Shown here piece by piece: positions 1-8,190 of a stretch of DNA of 18,749 nt (position 1 is the first letter of the stretch; every line of letters starts with the position of its first letter). The DNA comes from SURF-24 sp964537965 (GTDB taxonomy: Bacteria > Bacteroidota > Ignavibacteria > Ignavibacteriales > SURF-24), in contig CAZIDB010000081.1 of assembly GCA_964537965.1 (NCBI GenBank), positions 1 through 18,749 on the forward strand, in the 5' to 3' direction. Below the pieces are notes generated by a model. It made no database searches. It saw only the letters and a list, made by a program, of their open reading frames with translations, and had not been told where the DNA came from. The position numbers and the translations under genes were made by a program.

Positions 1-19
1 AAATAAATCATTTTGTTTA

Positions 20-66
20 TTTGAAATGTGTATTGCTTATAAAGATTATAATTGCGATTTTCGCAA
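20..66 (+). promoter_or_regulatory. Weak candidate promoter plus small leader hairpin upstream of the permease
   Basis: TATAATTG at 47-54 is one mismatch from the Bacteroidota -7 element TAnnTTTG, with a TTTG at 20-23 as a possible -33 element. The spacing of 23 bases is a little long. TTGCGA (52-57) and TCGCAA (61-66) form a 6-bp stem with a 3-base loop just downstream. It has no good T-tract, so I do not call it a terminator. The assignment rests only on motif resemblance in AT-rich DNA. Confidence 0.2.
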
Positions 67-108
67 CATTCTTTCTAAACCTGATAATCTAAATATTGTT
101 GGAGAATT

Positions 109-1605
109 ATGAAGCAGCTTTTTGCAAAGAAACCTCTTGAGCTTCTGCTTGAAGAAATGAAAGGGGAAAATCGTCTTCGCCGCATTCTTGGTCCTGTTGC
201 GTTAACAAGTCTTGGTGTGGGTGCAATTATAGGTACTGGAATATTTGTACTGACAGGAATTGCCGCACATGATAAAGCAGGCCCGGCAATAATTTTATCG
301 TTTGTATTTGCCGGATTAGCTTGCGTGTTTGCTGCTCTTTGCTATGCTGAATTTGCTTCGATGGTTCCGGTTGCAGGTTCTGCTTATACTTATGCTTATG
401 CTACGCTTGGGGAATTGTTTGCATGGATTATAGGATGGGATTTGATTTTAGAATATGCAGTAGCATCTGCAACTGTTGCGCATGGATGGTCGCATTACTT
501 TCAGGACTTTATTGGAATATTTGGATTAAAAATTCCATTTGCCATGCAACGGGCACCGTTTGATTTTAATCCCGATTCGGGATTACTTTCTTCCACGGGT
601 ACTATAATTGATTTGCCCGCTATTATAATTGCAGCCATTGTAACGGTTATTCTTGTAAAAGGCATAAGAGAAAGTGCAGGCTTTAATGCAACAATGGTAA
701 TAATAAAACTTGTTATTGTTTTGTTTGTTATTGTGGTTGGTGCCTTTTATATAGTGCCGGATAATTGGAAACCGTTTGCACCGTTTGGTTATACTGGAAT
801 AAGCTTTTTCGGTAAAACAATATTTGGTCAAACCGGATTGGGAGGTGCACCGGTTGGAATGCTTGCTGCCGCTGCTACAATATTTTTTGCTTATATCGGC
901 TTCGATTCGATTTCTACTCACGCAGAAGAAGCCAAGAATCCAAAGAAGGATGTTCCGATTGGAATAATTGCATCATTGTTAATCTGTACAGTTTTATATA
1001 TTGCAGTATCTGCAGTATTAACAGGAATGATTCCTTCCGATAAAATTAATATTGATGCGCCGGTATCAAATGCATTTGCACAGGTTGGCTTGCCGTGGGC
1101 ACAATTCTTAATTTCATTTGGTGCGCTTGCCGGAATTACATCTGTTCTGCTGGTGATGATGTTGAGCCAGCCAAGAATATTTCTTGCAATGGCAAGAGAT
1201 GGTCTGGTTCCCCCGAGTGTTTTTGGTGCAGTACATGAAAAATTCAGAACGCCATGGAAATCTACTATACTAACCGGAATTTTTGTTGCTGTGTTAGCCG
1301 GATTTCTTCCTCTAAGAATTTTAGCAGAGCTTGTTAACATAGGAACATTGTTCGCTTTTGTTATTGTCTGTTCTGCTGTTTTAATTATGCGTAAAACACA
1401 TCCTGAAGCAGAGCGCCCGTTCCGCGCGCCGTTTGTTCCTGCAGTGCCAATACTTGGAATAGTAACCTGTTTAATTTTAATGTTCTCTTTGCCTGGAGAA
1501 AACTGGTTAAGATTAATTGTCTGGTTACTTATTGGTGCAGTTATTTATGTTTTCTACGGAAGAAAACACAGCGTTATGCATAGGCTGATGAATAAAGAGA
1601 AATAA
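109..1605 (+). CDS. APC-family amino acid permease (cationic amino acid transporter/YfnA-like)
   Basis: A 498-residue polytopic inner-membrane transporter that most likely moves amino acids by cation-coupled symport or exchange. The helix-breaking motif GAIIGTGIF lies at residues 38-46 in the first membrane segment. A characteristic stretch, AYIGFDSISTHAEEAKNPKK, lies at 261-280, as in CAT/YfnA-type members of the amino acid-polyamine-organocation superfamily. About 12 or more hydrophobic segments are visible, and the length suits the 12-TM bacterial group. GGAGA at 101-105 precedes the ATG by 3 bases, and the N-terminus (a short cytoplasmic arm, then RRILGPVALTSLGVG) matches relatives, so the start is well supported. 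The gene stands alone and converges on the metal ATPase. Substrate specificity cannot be read from the sequence; arginine, lysine or other amino acids are possible. Confidence 0.9.
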   Translation: MKQLFAKKPLELLLEEMKGENRLRRILGPVALTSLGVGAIIGTGIFVLTGIAAHDKAGPAIILSFVFAGLACVFAALCYAEFASMVPVAGSAYTYAYATLGELFAWIIGWDLILEYAVASATVAHGWSHYFQDFIGIFGLKIPFAMQRAPFDFNPDSGLLSSTGTIIDLPAIIIAAIVTVILVKGIRESAGFNATMVIIKLVIVLFVIVVGAFYIVPDNWKPFAPFGYTGISFFGKTIFGQTGLGGAPVGMLAAAATIFFAYIGFDSISTHAEEAKNPKKDVPIGIIASLLICTVLYIAVSAVLTGMIPSDKINIDAPVSNAFAQVGLPWAQFLISFGALAGITSVLLVMMLSQPRIFLAMARDGLVPPSVFGAVHEKFRTPWKSTILTGIFVAVLAGFLPLRILAELVNIGTLFAFVIVCSAVLIMRKTHPEAERPFRAPFVPAVPILGIVTCLILMFSLPGENWLRLIVWLLIGAVIYVFYGRKHSVMHRLMNKEK

Positions 1606-1625
1606 AGTCTGCATTAATTTAAGAG

Positions 1626-1651
1626 CCCCGATTTTTAAATCGGGGTTTTTT
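1626..1651 (+). terminator. Rho-independent terminator of the permease gene, probably bidirectional
   Basis: CCCCGATTT (1626-1634) pairs with AAATCGGGG (1637-1645), followed by six T's at 1646-1651. It sits 20 bases after the permease stop. It also lies immediately after the stop codon (1650-1652) of the convergent ATPase gene, so the same hairpin probably ends that transcript. On the minus strand the following tract is poorer in T. Confidence 0.85.
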
Positions 1652-3731
1652 ATTTAAGCACTCTCAACGAATTAAGAACAGCCAAAAGGGCAACACCCAT
1701 ATCGGCAAATACTGCTTCCCACATAGTTGCTTCTCCAAATGAACCCATCAAAATAAAAACTGCTTTTACAGATAGAGCAAAGAAAATATTCTGTAAAACA
1801 ATAGTTCTTGTTCGTTTTGCAATCTTAATTGCTTCGGCAACCTTTGATGGTTTATCTGTCATAAGAACAACAGCCGCAGTTTCAATCGCAAGGTCTGAGC
1901 CGAAAGCTCCCATTGCAATTCCAACATCTGCGCGGGCAATAACGGGGGCATCATTAATCCCGTCACCCACAAATGCTGTTTTATGTTTGTCCGTCTGTTT
2001 GCTTGTAAGTGTTTCCAGTATCGTTACTTTTTGTTCTGGCAGAAGTTCTGCAAAATAACCATCAAGTTTTAATTTTTCTGAAATGCTTTTGGCAATAAAT
2101 TGATTATCACCGGTAAGCATATAAATTTTATCAACACCTTCTTTTCTTAAATTTGTAATGGCAGCTTCAGCATCAACCTTTACTTCGTCTGATATTGCAA
2201 TATACCCGGCATATTTATTATCCACGGCAATATGAACAACAGATTTATTCAGGTTGCAGTCGTAATGTTCTATATTCTCTTTATGAAGAAGCAGATCGTT
2301 TCCCGCTAAAAGTTTTTTCCCTTCAATCCTGGCAAGAATACCAAACCCGGGCAGTTCTTGATATTGTTCTGGCTTAAGGTTCGATAGATCTTTTCCGTAG
2401 GTATCTTTAATTGATTTAGCAAGAGGATGATTTGACTGAGATTCTGCAATGGCTGCTAATCTTAGAAGTTCATCTTTATCAAACCCGTTTTTGGGAGTTA
2501 TATTCGTTACCCTGAATGAGCCTTTGGTAAGCGTGCCTGTTTTATCAAATACGACGGTTTTTGTTTCAGTAAGAGCATCTAAAAAGTTTGAGCCTTTTAT
2601 TAATATTCCTTTTCTGGATGATGCGCCAATTCCCCCGAAATATCCGAGCGGAATACTAATAACCAATGCACAAGGACATGAAATTACAAGCAGAACAAGA
2701 GCACGGTAAACCCATTCACTTAAATTATAACCGAACAGCATAGGCGGAAGAAATGCAACAGCTAAAGCTATTCCCGTTACAACCGGAGTATAATACTTAG
2801 AAAAACGTGTTATGAATTTTTCTGTCTCAGCTTTTTTGCTTGTGGCATTCTCAATAAGTTCAAGCATTTTGGCAACGGAAGAATCCCTGAAAAGTTTTGT
2901 TACTTTTACAAGGAGCAAACCGGATTTATTTATAGTACCGGACAGCACAGCATCGCCTTTATTTACATCTTTAGGGAATGATTCCCCGGTTAAGGGTGAA
3001 GTATCTAATTGAGAACTGCCATCAATAATTTCTCCATCCAAAGGAATTTTTTCACCGGGCTTAACAAGAATTATCTGATTAATTTTAACTGCTTCGGGAT
3101 TTACCTTTTGAACTTCCCCGTTCAGCTTAAGATTAGCATAAGATGGTTTTATTTCTAACAATGACTTTATTGATTTCCGGGATTTCTGCAGGGAAAGTTG
3201 CTGCAGGTATTCACCAACCTTGTAAAAAATCATTACTCCGGCTGCCTCTGCCAAATCACCAATTATAATTGCTCCAAGCGTTGCAACTGACATAAGAAAA
3301 TTTTCATCGAATAAACTTCCCCTGATAATTTTCCTGCCGGCATTAAACAAAACTCTCCAGCCCCCAAGAAGATAGACAGAAATAAAAATTATGATTTTAG
3401 GAATACCGTTTCCCAACGATGTTAACTCGTTTTGAAAGATTAAACCGGAAAGGTAAACAAGAACTATTGAGAGAAGGATATAAAAATCTTTATTGAAGAA
3501 AACAGGAATTCCGGCAGATGTGTTTTCAGGTAATGATTCAATAAGTTCAATGCCCGGTTCAATCTCTTTGATCTTTGACTTTGCCATCGCAATGTCTTCG
3601 GTATCAATAATCAGGGATGAATCCGCAAAGTTAACAGAGACAAATCTGGTAGTATTAAGGTTTCTTAGGTTCTCTTCAATTTTAGCGGCGCAGTTTGCAC
3701 AATCTAAGTTCTTTAATTCGTATTTCTTCAT
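1650..3731 (-). CDS. zntA: Heavy-metal-translocating P1B-type ATPase, Zn/Cd/Pb exporter type
   Basis: A 693-residue inner-membrane ATPase expected to pump Zn2+, Cd2+ or Pb2+ out of the cytoplasm. In order: an N-terminal HMA metal-binding domain with C11-A-N-C14; paired membrane segments from about residue 82; actuator motif TGES at 248-251; metal-site CPC at 352-354; phosphorylation motif DKTGTLT from D396; the P1B marker HP at 435-436; and hinge GDGINDAP at 589-596. The last membrane segments carry K656 and D677 (KAVFI and ADMGVALL), the pair diagnostic of ZntA/CadA pumps; CopA-type pumps have a different pattern here. The ATG is preceded by little SD signal, but the HMA domain begins at once, so the start is sound. 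No metal-responsive regulator is visible; upstream sequence runs into an N gap 102 bases away. Zn/Cd specificity is inferred from motifs, and the gene symbol is by family resemblance. Confidence 0.92.
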   Translation of the reverse strand: MKKYELKNLDCANCAAKIEENLRNLNTTRFVSVNFADSSLIIDTEDIAMAKSKIKEIEPGIELIESLPENTSAGIPVFFNKDFYILLSIVLVYLSGLIFQNELTSLGNGIPKIIIFISVYLLGGWRVLFNAGRKIIRGSLFDENFLMSVATLGAIIIGDLAEAAGVMIFYKVGEYLQQLSLQKSRKSIKSLLEIKPSYANLKLNGEVQKVNPEAVKINQIILVKPGEKIPLDGEIIDGSSQLDTSPLTGESFPKDVNKGDAVLSGTINKSGLLLVKVTKLFRDSSVAKMLELIENATSKKAETEKFITRFSKYYTPVVTGIALAVAFLPPMLFGYNLSEWVYRALVLLVISCPCALVISIPLGYFGGIGASSRKGILIKGSNFLDALTETKTVVFDKTGTLTKGSFRVTNITPKNGFDKDELLRLAAIAESQSNHPLAKSIKDTYGKDLSNLKPEQYQELPGFGILARIEGKKLLAGNDLLLHKENIEHYDCNLNKSVVHIAVDNKYAGYIAISDEVKVDAEAAITNLRKEGVDKIYMLTGDNQFIAKSISEKLKLDGYFAELLPEQKVTILETLTSKQTDKHKTAFVGDGINDAPVIARADVGIAMGAFGSDLAIETAAVVLMTDKPSKVAEAIKIAKRTRTIVLQNIFFALSVKAVFILMGSFGEATMWEAVFADMGVALLAVLNSLRVLK

Positions 3732-3833
3732 TCAATTCTATCTGCAAAGCTTCTGTTGAACATTTCAAAATATTCTAACAAACGATGCCATCGGATAGTT
3801 TAATTGACATTCAGATAATTATTAAAATGGCTG

Positions 3834-3933
3834 NNNNNNNNNNNNNNNNNNNNNNNNNNNNNNNNNNNNNNNNNNNNNNNNNNNNNNNNNNNNNNNNNNN
3901 NNNNNNNNNNNNNNNNNNNNNNNNNNNNNNNNN
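3834..3933. other. Assembly gap (100 N) removing the zinc-ribbon protein C-terminus
   Basis: Exactly 100 N, so probably a placeholder length. It begins right after the fourth zinc-ligand cysteine codon of the minus-strand zinc-ribbon gene. Family members normally continue only about ten residues further. Whatever else lies between that gene and the ATPase gene is unknown. The visible remainder up to the ATPase start (3732-3833) holds no gene I can recognise. Confidence 0.95.
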
Positions 3934-4613
3934 CCGCAGTATTCGCAGTTAAAAATTCTTCTGTTCTGCCTGATTTCAAATTGTCTTTGTGGGGGAACAA
4001 TATTATGGCAACCTGAGCAGGCAGACCTTTTAATTGTGGATACAGCCTGACCGCCTTTAGCTTTCCTGATTCTCATGTACGAAGCGTAATCAGGTTTCTT
4101 AACGTTTACTTCAACTTCTGCACGCTTGGTTTTTAATTTGGCTTCTTCCTTTTCGTTAGCTTTAACAATTTCCTTAAGTTCAGTTTCTTTTACTTTCAGT
4201 TCCGATTTTAATAATTCAATCTGTGGAAGAATTTCCTGCAGGTCGACTTTCAGTTTCTGTTCAAGGTCATCAAGCGCCTGGTTTTCTGCTTCAAGTTTAG
4301 TTATCTGTTCTTCGGTATGATCAATTTCTTTAGTAAGCGCATCGTATTCTTTATTATTTCTAACCTGGTACAACTGGGTTTTAAATTTCTTCTGGCTGTT
4401 TTTTAGTCTTTCAACTTCATCTTCATTCTCAATTATTTTTGAGCGGGAATTTTTCTGTTCAAGTTCTTTTTGTTCAATCTGCGTTCTTAGCCCATTAATT
4501 TTACCCTGAAGATCATTTACTGCATTTGGAAGATCGCCACGCAACTCTTCAAGTACATCAAGTTGATTATCAATAATTTGCAATTCATATAATGTTTTTA
4601 GTCTGCTATACAC
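3934..4613 (-). CDS. Coiled-coil C4-type zinc-ribbon protein (zf-RING_7/DUF164 family), 3' end in gap
   Basis: 226 residues are visible. Residues ~10-170 are a heptad-rich, highly charged coiled coil. A four-cysteine zinc ribbon follows, with C199-x2-C202 and C223-x2-C226 around a basic RQNRR segment. This matches the family that includes Helicobacter HP0958/FlgZ and Chlamydia CdsZ, which act as coiled-coil adaptors; the role here is unknown. The start is GTG at 4611-4613, supported by a clear AGGAGA (complement of 4619-4624) a few bases upstream and by the family-typical N-terminus LKTLYELQIIDNQLD. It lies 13 bases after the Nif3-family gene, forming a two-gene unit often conserved in bacteria. 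The last few residues and the stop are in the N gap, so any reading through the gap is meaningless. Confidence 0.85.
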
Positions 4614-4618
4614 GGTTT

Positions 4619-4624
4619 TCTCCT
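4619..4624 (-). promoter_or_regulatory. Shine-Dalgarno site deciding the GTG start of the zinc-ribbon gene
   Basis: On the minus strand AGGAGA ends five bases before the GTG codon at 4613-4611 and begins just after the stop codon of the upstream Nif3-family gene. It is one of few strong SD sites in the window. It favours the non-ATG start and suggests coupled translation of the two genes. Confidence 0.7.
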
Positions 4625-4626
4625 GG

Positions 4627-5742
4627 TTATTTTTTATAAAACTTTATTGGGTTGGATGAATCCTTAGCCACATACACGGGAATTTCTGGGTTTGTGGTTT
4701 TAAAGTAATCATCTATATATTTTTTTACTTTTTTCAAAGAATGAATTTCTGTTTCAAAGTGGCCGGCATCAATTAAAAGAATTTTTCCCTCAGCATCCTG
4801 GAACGAGTGATATTTAATATCTGCTGTAATATAGGCGTCTGCATTAGCAGATATTGCCGTGTTAATGTACTCGGCTCCGCTTCCGCCGCATACTGCTACT
4901 GTTTTTATTTTTCCTTTTCTACCAGCGCTATACCTGAAATTCGGTAATCTTAATTTCTCTTCAATCAGGTTAAAGAAATCATTCCGGTCAAGTGGTTTTG
5001 CAAATTCGCCTATAGTGCCAATTCCGTAATTTTCGTTTTCATTTGCCAGGGGATAAACATCGTAAGCCGGTTCTTCGTAAGGATGATTTTTTAGCATAGC
5101 GGCAATTACACTTTTTAATTTCCAGGAATCCACAAGAACTTCTATCCGCACTTCGTTTACTTTTTCAAATTTGCCCGCATTACCTGCATAAGGATTTGAA
5201 TTCTCCGAGCCTTCAAATGTTCCGCTTCCGTTCACCCTGAAGCTGCACTTTTTATATTCACCAATTACTCCGCCACCAGCATTAAAAATTGCTTCGGAAA
5301 CTTTATCAATATGCGTCTCCGGTACGAATACAATCAGCTTGAATTGGTTGCCGTCTAACTTCTTAAGGAATTTAATATTTGAAAGACCAATCGTTTTAGC
5401 TAATTCAAAGCTTACACCGTCTTTTGCATAATCAAGATTTGTATGTGCCGAGTAGAGAGTAAGGTCGTTTTTAATAAGAAGTTCAATTAGCCGGGAATTT
5501 TTATCGTTAAAGGTGTTTATGCTTTTAAGCGGTTGAAAGAGAAGCGGGTGATGAGAGAAGATAAAATTGCATCTTTGTTTAAGAGCTTGTTTAAGCGTCT
5601 TCTCTGTAAGTTCTAAGCAGAGTAAGACGCCACTCACCTTTCTTTTAGGATTACCTACTTGTAAGCCAACGTTATCTTTTTGCCACGCAACTGCTTTAGG
5701 TATCCACTCTTCCAGATATTTAATTAATTCTTTTCCTGTCAT
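4627..5742 (-). CDS. Nif3-like dinuclear metal centre protein (DUF34/YbgI family, long form)
   Basis: 371 residues, the long form with a PII-like insertion. The N-terminal half carries DNVGLQVGNP (23-32), FSHHPLLF (62-69, metal ligands H64 and H65) and HTNLDYAKDGV (100-110, ligand D104). An inserted CutA/PII-like domain spans ~133-232, ending HPYEEPAYDVYPL. The C-terminal half has VAVCGGSGAEY and DAGHFETE with ligands H328 and E332. These residues correspond to the two-metal site of E. coli YbgI. Databases often call the family GTP cyclohydrolase 1 type 2, but that activity is not established generally, so I leave the function open. Start: ATG at 5742-5740; the N-terminus aligns with relatives from residue 1. 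No usable SD is present, and a terminator hairpin ends only a few bases upstream. It is followed by the zinc-ribbon gene. Confidence 0.9.
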   Translation of the reverse strand: MTGKELIKYLEEWIPKAVAWQKDNVGLQVGNPKRKVSGVLLCLELTEKTLKQALKQRCNFIFSHHPLLFQPLKSINTFNDKNSRLIELLIKNDLTLYSAHTNLDYAKDGVSFELAKTIGLSNIKFLKKLDGNQFKLIVFVPETHIDKVSEAIFNAGGGVIGEYKKCSFRVNGSGTFEGSENSNPYAGNAGKFEKVNEVRIEVLVDSWKLKSVIAAMLKNHPYEEPAYDVYPLANENENYGIGTIGEFAKPLDRNDFFNLIEEKLRLPNFRYSAGRKGKIKTVAVCGGSGAEYINTAISANADAYITADIKYHSFQDAEGKILLIDAGHFETEIHSLKKVKKYIDDYFKTTNPEIPVYVAKDSSNPIKFYKK

Positions 5743-5745
5743 AAC

Positions 5746-5780
5746 AAAAAAAAATGCACTCCTTTGTTGGAGTGCATTTT
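5746..5780 (-). terminator. Strong hairpin terminator after ispG, abutting the nif3 start codon
   Basis: AAAATGCACTCC (5751-5762) and GGAGTGCATTTT (5769-5780) form a perfect 12-bp stem with a 6-base loop. In the minus-strand direction the stem runs into nine consecutive T's (5754-5746), a textbook intrinsic terminator. It should stop the ispG transcript. The T-tract ends three bases before the ATG of the Nif3-family gene at 5742. In the plus direction only four T's follow, so it would be weak that way. Confidence 0.85.
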
Positions 5781-5908
5781 CATATAAAAAATCTAAATTT
5801 TTGCTGCGTTGTAAGAAAGCAGGTATTTATATATTAACTTTAAAAATCTCATATATTTCTGTACAAAATATATTGGATTGCGGGGAATTATTCAAATTCT
5901 TTTTACAG
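5781..5908. other. AT-rich spacer between the N gap and the nif3 terminator hairpin
   Basis: 128 bases between the gap in ispG and the hairpin. The end of ispG may lie inside the gap or within the first bases here; each minus-strand frame meets a stop, but the true gap length is unknown so the frame cannot be chosen. A TTTG and a TATATTTTG on the minus strand roughly resemble Bacteroidota promoter elements, with one base of misfit. I see no RNA gene. Confidence 0.4.
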
Positions 5909-6008
5909 NNNNNNNNNNNNNNNNNNNNNNNNNNNNNNNNNNNNNNNNNNNNNNNNNNNNNNNNNNNNNNNNNNNNNNNNNNNNNNNNNNNNNNNNNNNN
6001 NNNNNNNN
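5909..6008. other. Assembly gap (100 N) removing the IspG C-terminus
   Basis: Exactly 100 N inside the 3' part of ispG. Bacteroidota IspG proteins continue about 60 residues beyond the point where coding sequence breaks off, which would need roughly 180-190 bases. The N length is therefore probably a placeholder shorter than the true gap. Confidence 0.9.
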
Positions 6009-7753
6009 GCAATCTTAACTCCTTTAAGATGAGAAGTTCTGCTCCTTATTTTTGCCGTAACTTCCTGAAGATCAAATAAAGTGCGGCCGCAGGAAGGGCA
6101 GGCAATGTATTCCGTCTTGGAAATTCTTAATCTTGCAGCCTGAAGAATACCGAACAGGATTCTGTTAACAGTTTCCGGATTAACTGTGCCGGAATTATTT
6201 GCTTCAATCCAAACACCGTCGCCAAATCCATCAATTAATAAAGCGCCTAAATCCGTGGAAGCATAAAGCATAAGTTTCTCAGCATCAATACTCTCGTAAC
6301 TTCTTTTTAGAATTACGGGCAGAGTTATTTCTTTTTTAACAAGTTCAGATAAAAATCTTCTTTGCTCTGCCATACCATGTAAGTTACTTGTTTGTAGTAC
6401 GAATACAACATTTACCGCATTCTTAAGTACATCAACTTCATCAAGATTATTAATATCAACCGCAACAAAATTAAGGAACGGTGATTTTGCTTCTGCAGAT
6501 TTATATTCGCTTAAATTATAAAGAGGGAAGCCTTTTGTCTTATTGGCTAGATTCTTCCATACAGAGAAATTATAAATTGCTTTCAGGCCGTTTGGCAGTT
6601 CAAAGGGAATAATTTTATCCCCGGCAAAAATATAATCCGCCGCGCTGTCAGTCATATTCCATTTATCTGTTTCTGCGGAATAAATATATCCGATGGGCTC
6701 AAGATCTTTATAATCTTTTAATTGATGCTGACTGTAATCCGCAATTACCACCGGCACATTTCCAGCCCCTATATTTGTAACTGCAATTGATTCTCTTCTT
6801 TTATATGAATAAGGATTGAAATAAATTTTTTCTGCGGCAGGAATTGCTTTGTGCTCATTTCTCCTTTCATATCTTGATGCAAGTGATATTGCAACGGGCA
6901 CTTCAAACTCAGGCTCCTCGGTAAGGGATACTCTTATTGTATCGCCAAGCCCGTCTTCAAGCAGAGCACCAATTCCCAGTGCGGATTTTATTCTGCCGTC
7001 CTCGCCGTCTCCGGCTTCTGTTACTCCAAGATGAAGCGGGTAATTCATTCCGGCTTCTTTCATTCTGCTTACAAGCAAACGGTAAGCCTGCACCATTACC
7101 TGTGGATTGCTTGCCTTCATACTTAAAACTATATCGTAGTAATTCAGATCTTCGCAAATATTAAGAAACTCAAATGCGGATTCAACCATTCCAAGCGGGG
7201 TATCACCGTAACGGCTCATAATTCTGTCTGATAGCGAACCATGGTTTGTTCCTATCCTCATTGCTGTGCCGTACTCTTTGCAAATATTAACAAGCGGAGT
7301 AAATTTAATCCTTATTCTTTCAAGCTCGGCTTCGTATTCTGTATCAGTATATTCAATCTGTTGGAATTTTTTCTTATCAGCATAATTACCGGGATTAACC
7401 CTGACCTTTTCAACAAGGCGTGCCGCTGCTTCTGCTGCGTTGGGAGTAAAATGAATATCAGCAATAAGCGGAACAATGCAGCCGCGTTTCTTCAATTCCT
7501 TTTTAATCTCCGCAAGATTGTTTGCTTCATTTATACTTGGGGCAGTAATACGCACATACTCACAGCCTGCTTCAACCATTCTTATTGTCTGCTCAACCGT
7601 GGCAATTGTATTCATCGTATCTGTGGTAGTCATGGATTGAATGCGTATAGGGTTGTCCCCTCCAAGAGGAATATCTCCTACTTTAACTTCTCTTGTTTCC
7701 CATCTTTTATAAGAAGTAAGGCTTTCGCAATAATTTGTATTGGGTTGTATCAT
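6009..7753 (-). CDS. ispG: 4-hydroxy-3-methylbut-2-enyl diphosphate synthase, long form, 3' end in gap
   Basis: IspG (GcpE) reductively opens methylerythritol cyclodiphosphate to HMBPP, the penultimate step of the MEP isoprenoid pathway, in the cytoplasm using a [4Fe-4S] cluster. 581 residues are visible. The TIM-barrel part begins VKVGDIPLGG and IRIQSMTTTDT and continues through RVNPGNY, RIGTNHGSLSDRI and LGVTEAGDGEDGRIKSALGIG. A large insertion (about residues 300-520) marks the three-domain form of plants, Chlorobi and Bacteroidota. The Fe-S domain then starts at C552-P-S-C555 followed by GRTLFDLQ. The third cluster cysteine and conserved Glu (the MGCIVNGPGE region) must lie in the gap. 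The ATG at 7753 has no clear SD but has a good promoter-like element upstream. The gene is transcribed divergently from dnaG across the repeat-rich region. Confidence 0.95.
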
Positions 7754-7775
7754 AAGGCTTTCATTTTAACTGAAT

Positions 7776-7783
7776 CAAATTTA
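7776..7783 (-). promoter_or_regulatory. Candidate -7 promoter element of ispG
   Basis: Read on the minus strand the bases are TAAATTTG, an exact match to the Bacteroidota -7 consensus TAnnTTTG, ending 22 bases before the ispG ATG. A convincing TTTG -33 element is not seen at the usual distance; TGCTG is the nearest. If used, it would give a very short leader. Confidence 0.35.
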
Positions 7784-7849
7784 GCATTTAATAAAATGTA
7801 ATTCAGCAGTATTAATAAATCCATTGGTTGTAATTTTATATTCGTACGG

Positions 7850-8090
7850 TTGTTTCGATATGTCCGGCTAAAGTCGTCCTACTCAACAACCTTGTTCCGA
7901 TACTCTCGATTAAGTCGGGATACTCAACAACCTTGTTTCGATACGTCCGGCTAAATCGGATACTCAACAACCTTGTTTCGATACGTCCGGCTAAATCGGA
8001 TACTCAACGACCTTGTTTCGATACTCCTGATTAAATCGGGATACTCAACAACCTTATTTAGATTCGTCCTGACTTCAGTAAATTTATTAA
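7850..8090. repeat. Tandem array of five imperfect 40-42 bp units plus a degenerate sixth
   Basis: Units start at 7850 (42 bp), 7892 (41), 7933 (40), 7973 (40) and 8013 (41); a decayed sixth begins at 8054. The core is TTGTTTCGATAC, then a variable stem segment, then ATACTCAACAACC. Units 3 and 4 differ at one base. Each unit contains an inverted repeat: TCCTGAT/ATCGGGA in unit 5, TCTCGA/TCGGGA in unit 2, and TCCGG/TCGGA with one G-T pair in units 3 and 4. Unit junctions carry AACAA-CC-TTGTT, also an inverted repeat. Unit lengths are not multiples of three, so this is not a peptide repeat. The array lies between the divergent ispG and dnaG genes and meets an N gap. Function unknown. Confidence 0.9.
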
Positions 8091-8190
8091 NNNNNNNNNN
8101 NNNNNNNNNNNNNNNNNNNNNNNNNNNNNNNNNNNNNNNNNNNNNNNNNNNNNNNNNNNNNNNNNNNNNNNNNNNNNNNNNNNNNNNNNN
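8091..8190. other. Assembly gap (100 N) with identical 55-bp flanks
   Basis: The 55 bases before the gap (8036-8090) are identical to the 55 bases after it (8191-8245). The two contigs thus appear to overlap, and the gap is probably an unmerged join rather than missing DNA. Confidence 0.85.

Noticed and set aside
52..66. Terminator of a gene upstream of the window
   Set aside because: The 6-bp stem has a 3-base loop and no following T-run, and it overlaps the candidate promoter instead.
583..1340. Antisense frames inside the permease gene, and similar antisense frames in other genes such as 15698-16060 and 17819-18247
   Set aside because: They lie opposite strongly conserved coding sequence, lack start signals and resemble no protein family.
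3800..4000. Reading frames continued through the 100-N gaps (3800-4000, 5827-6079)
   Set aside because: The gap length is a placeholder, so any frame carried through is arbitrary.
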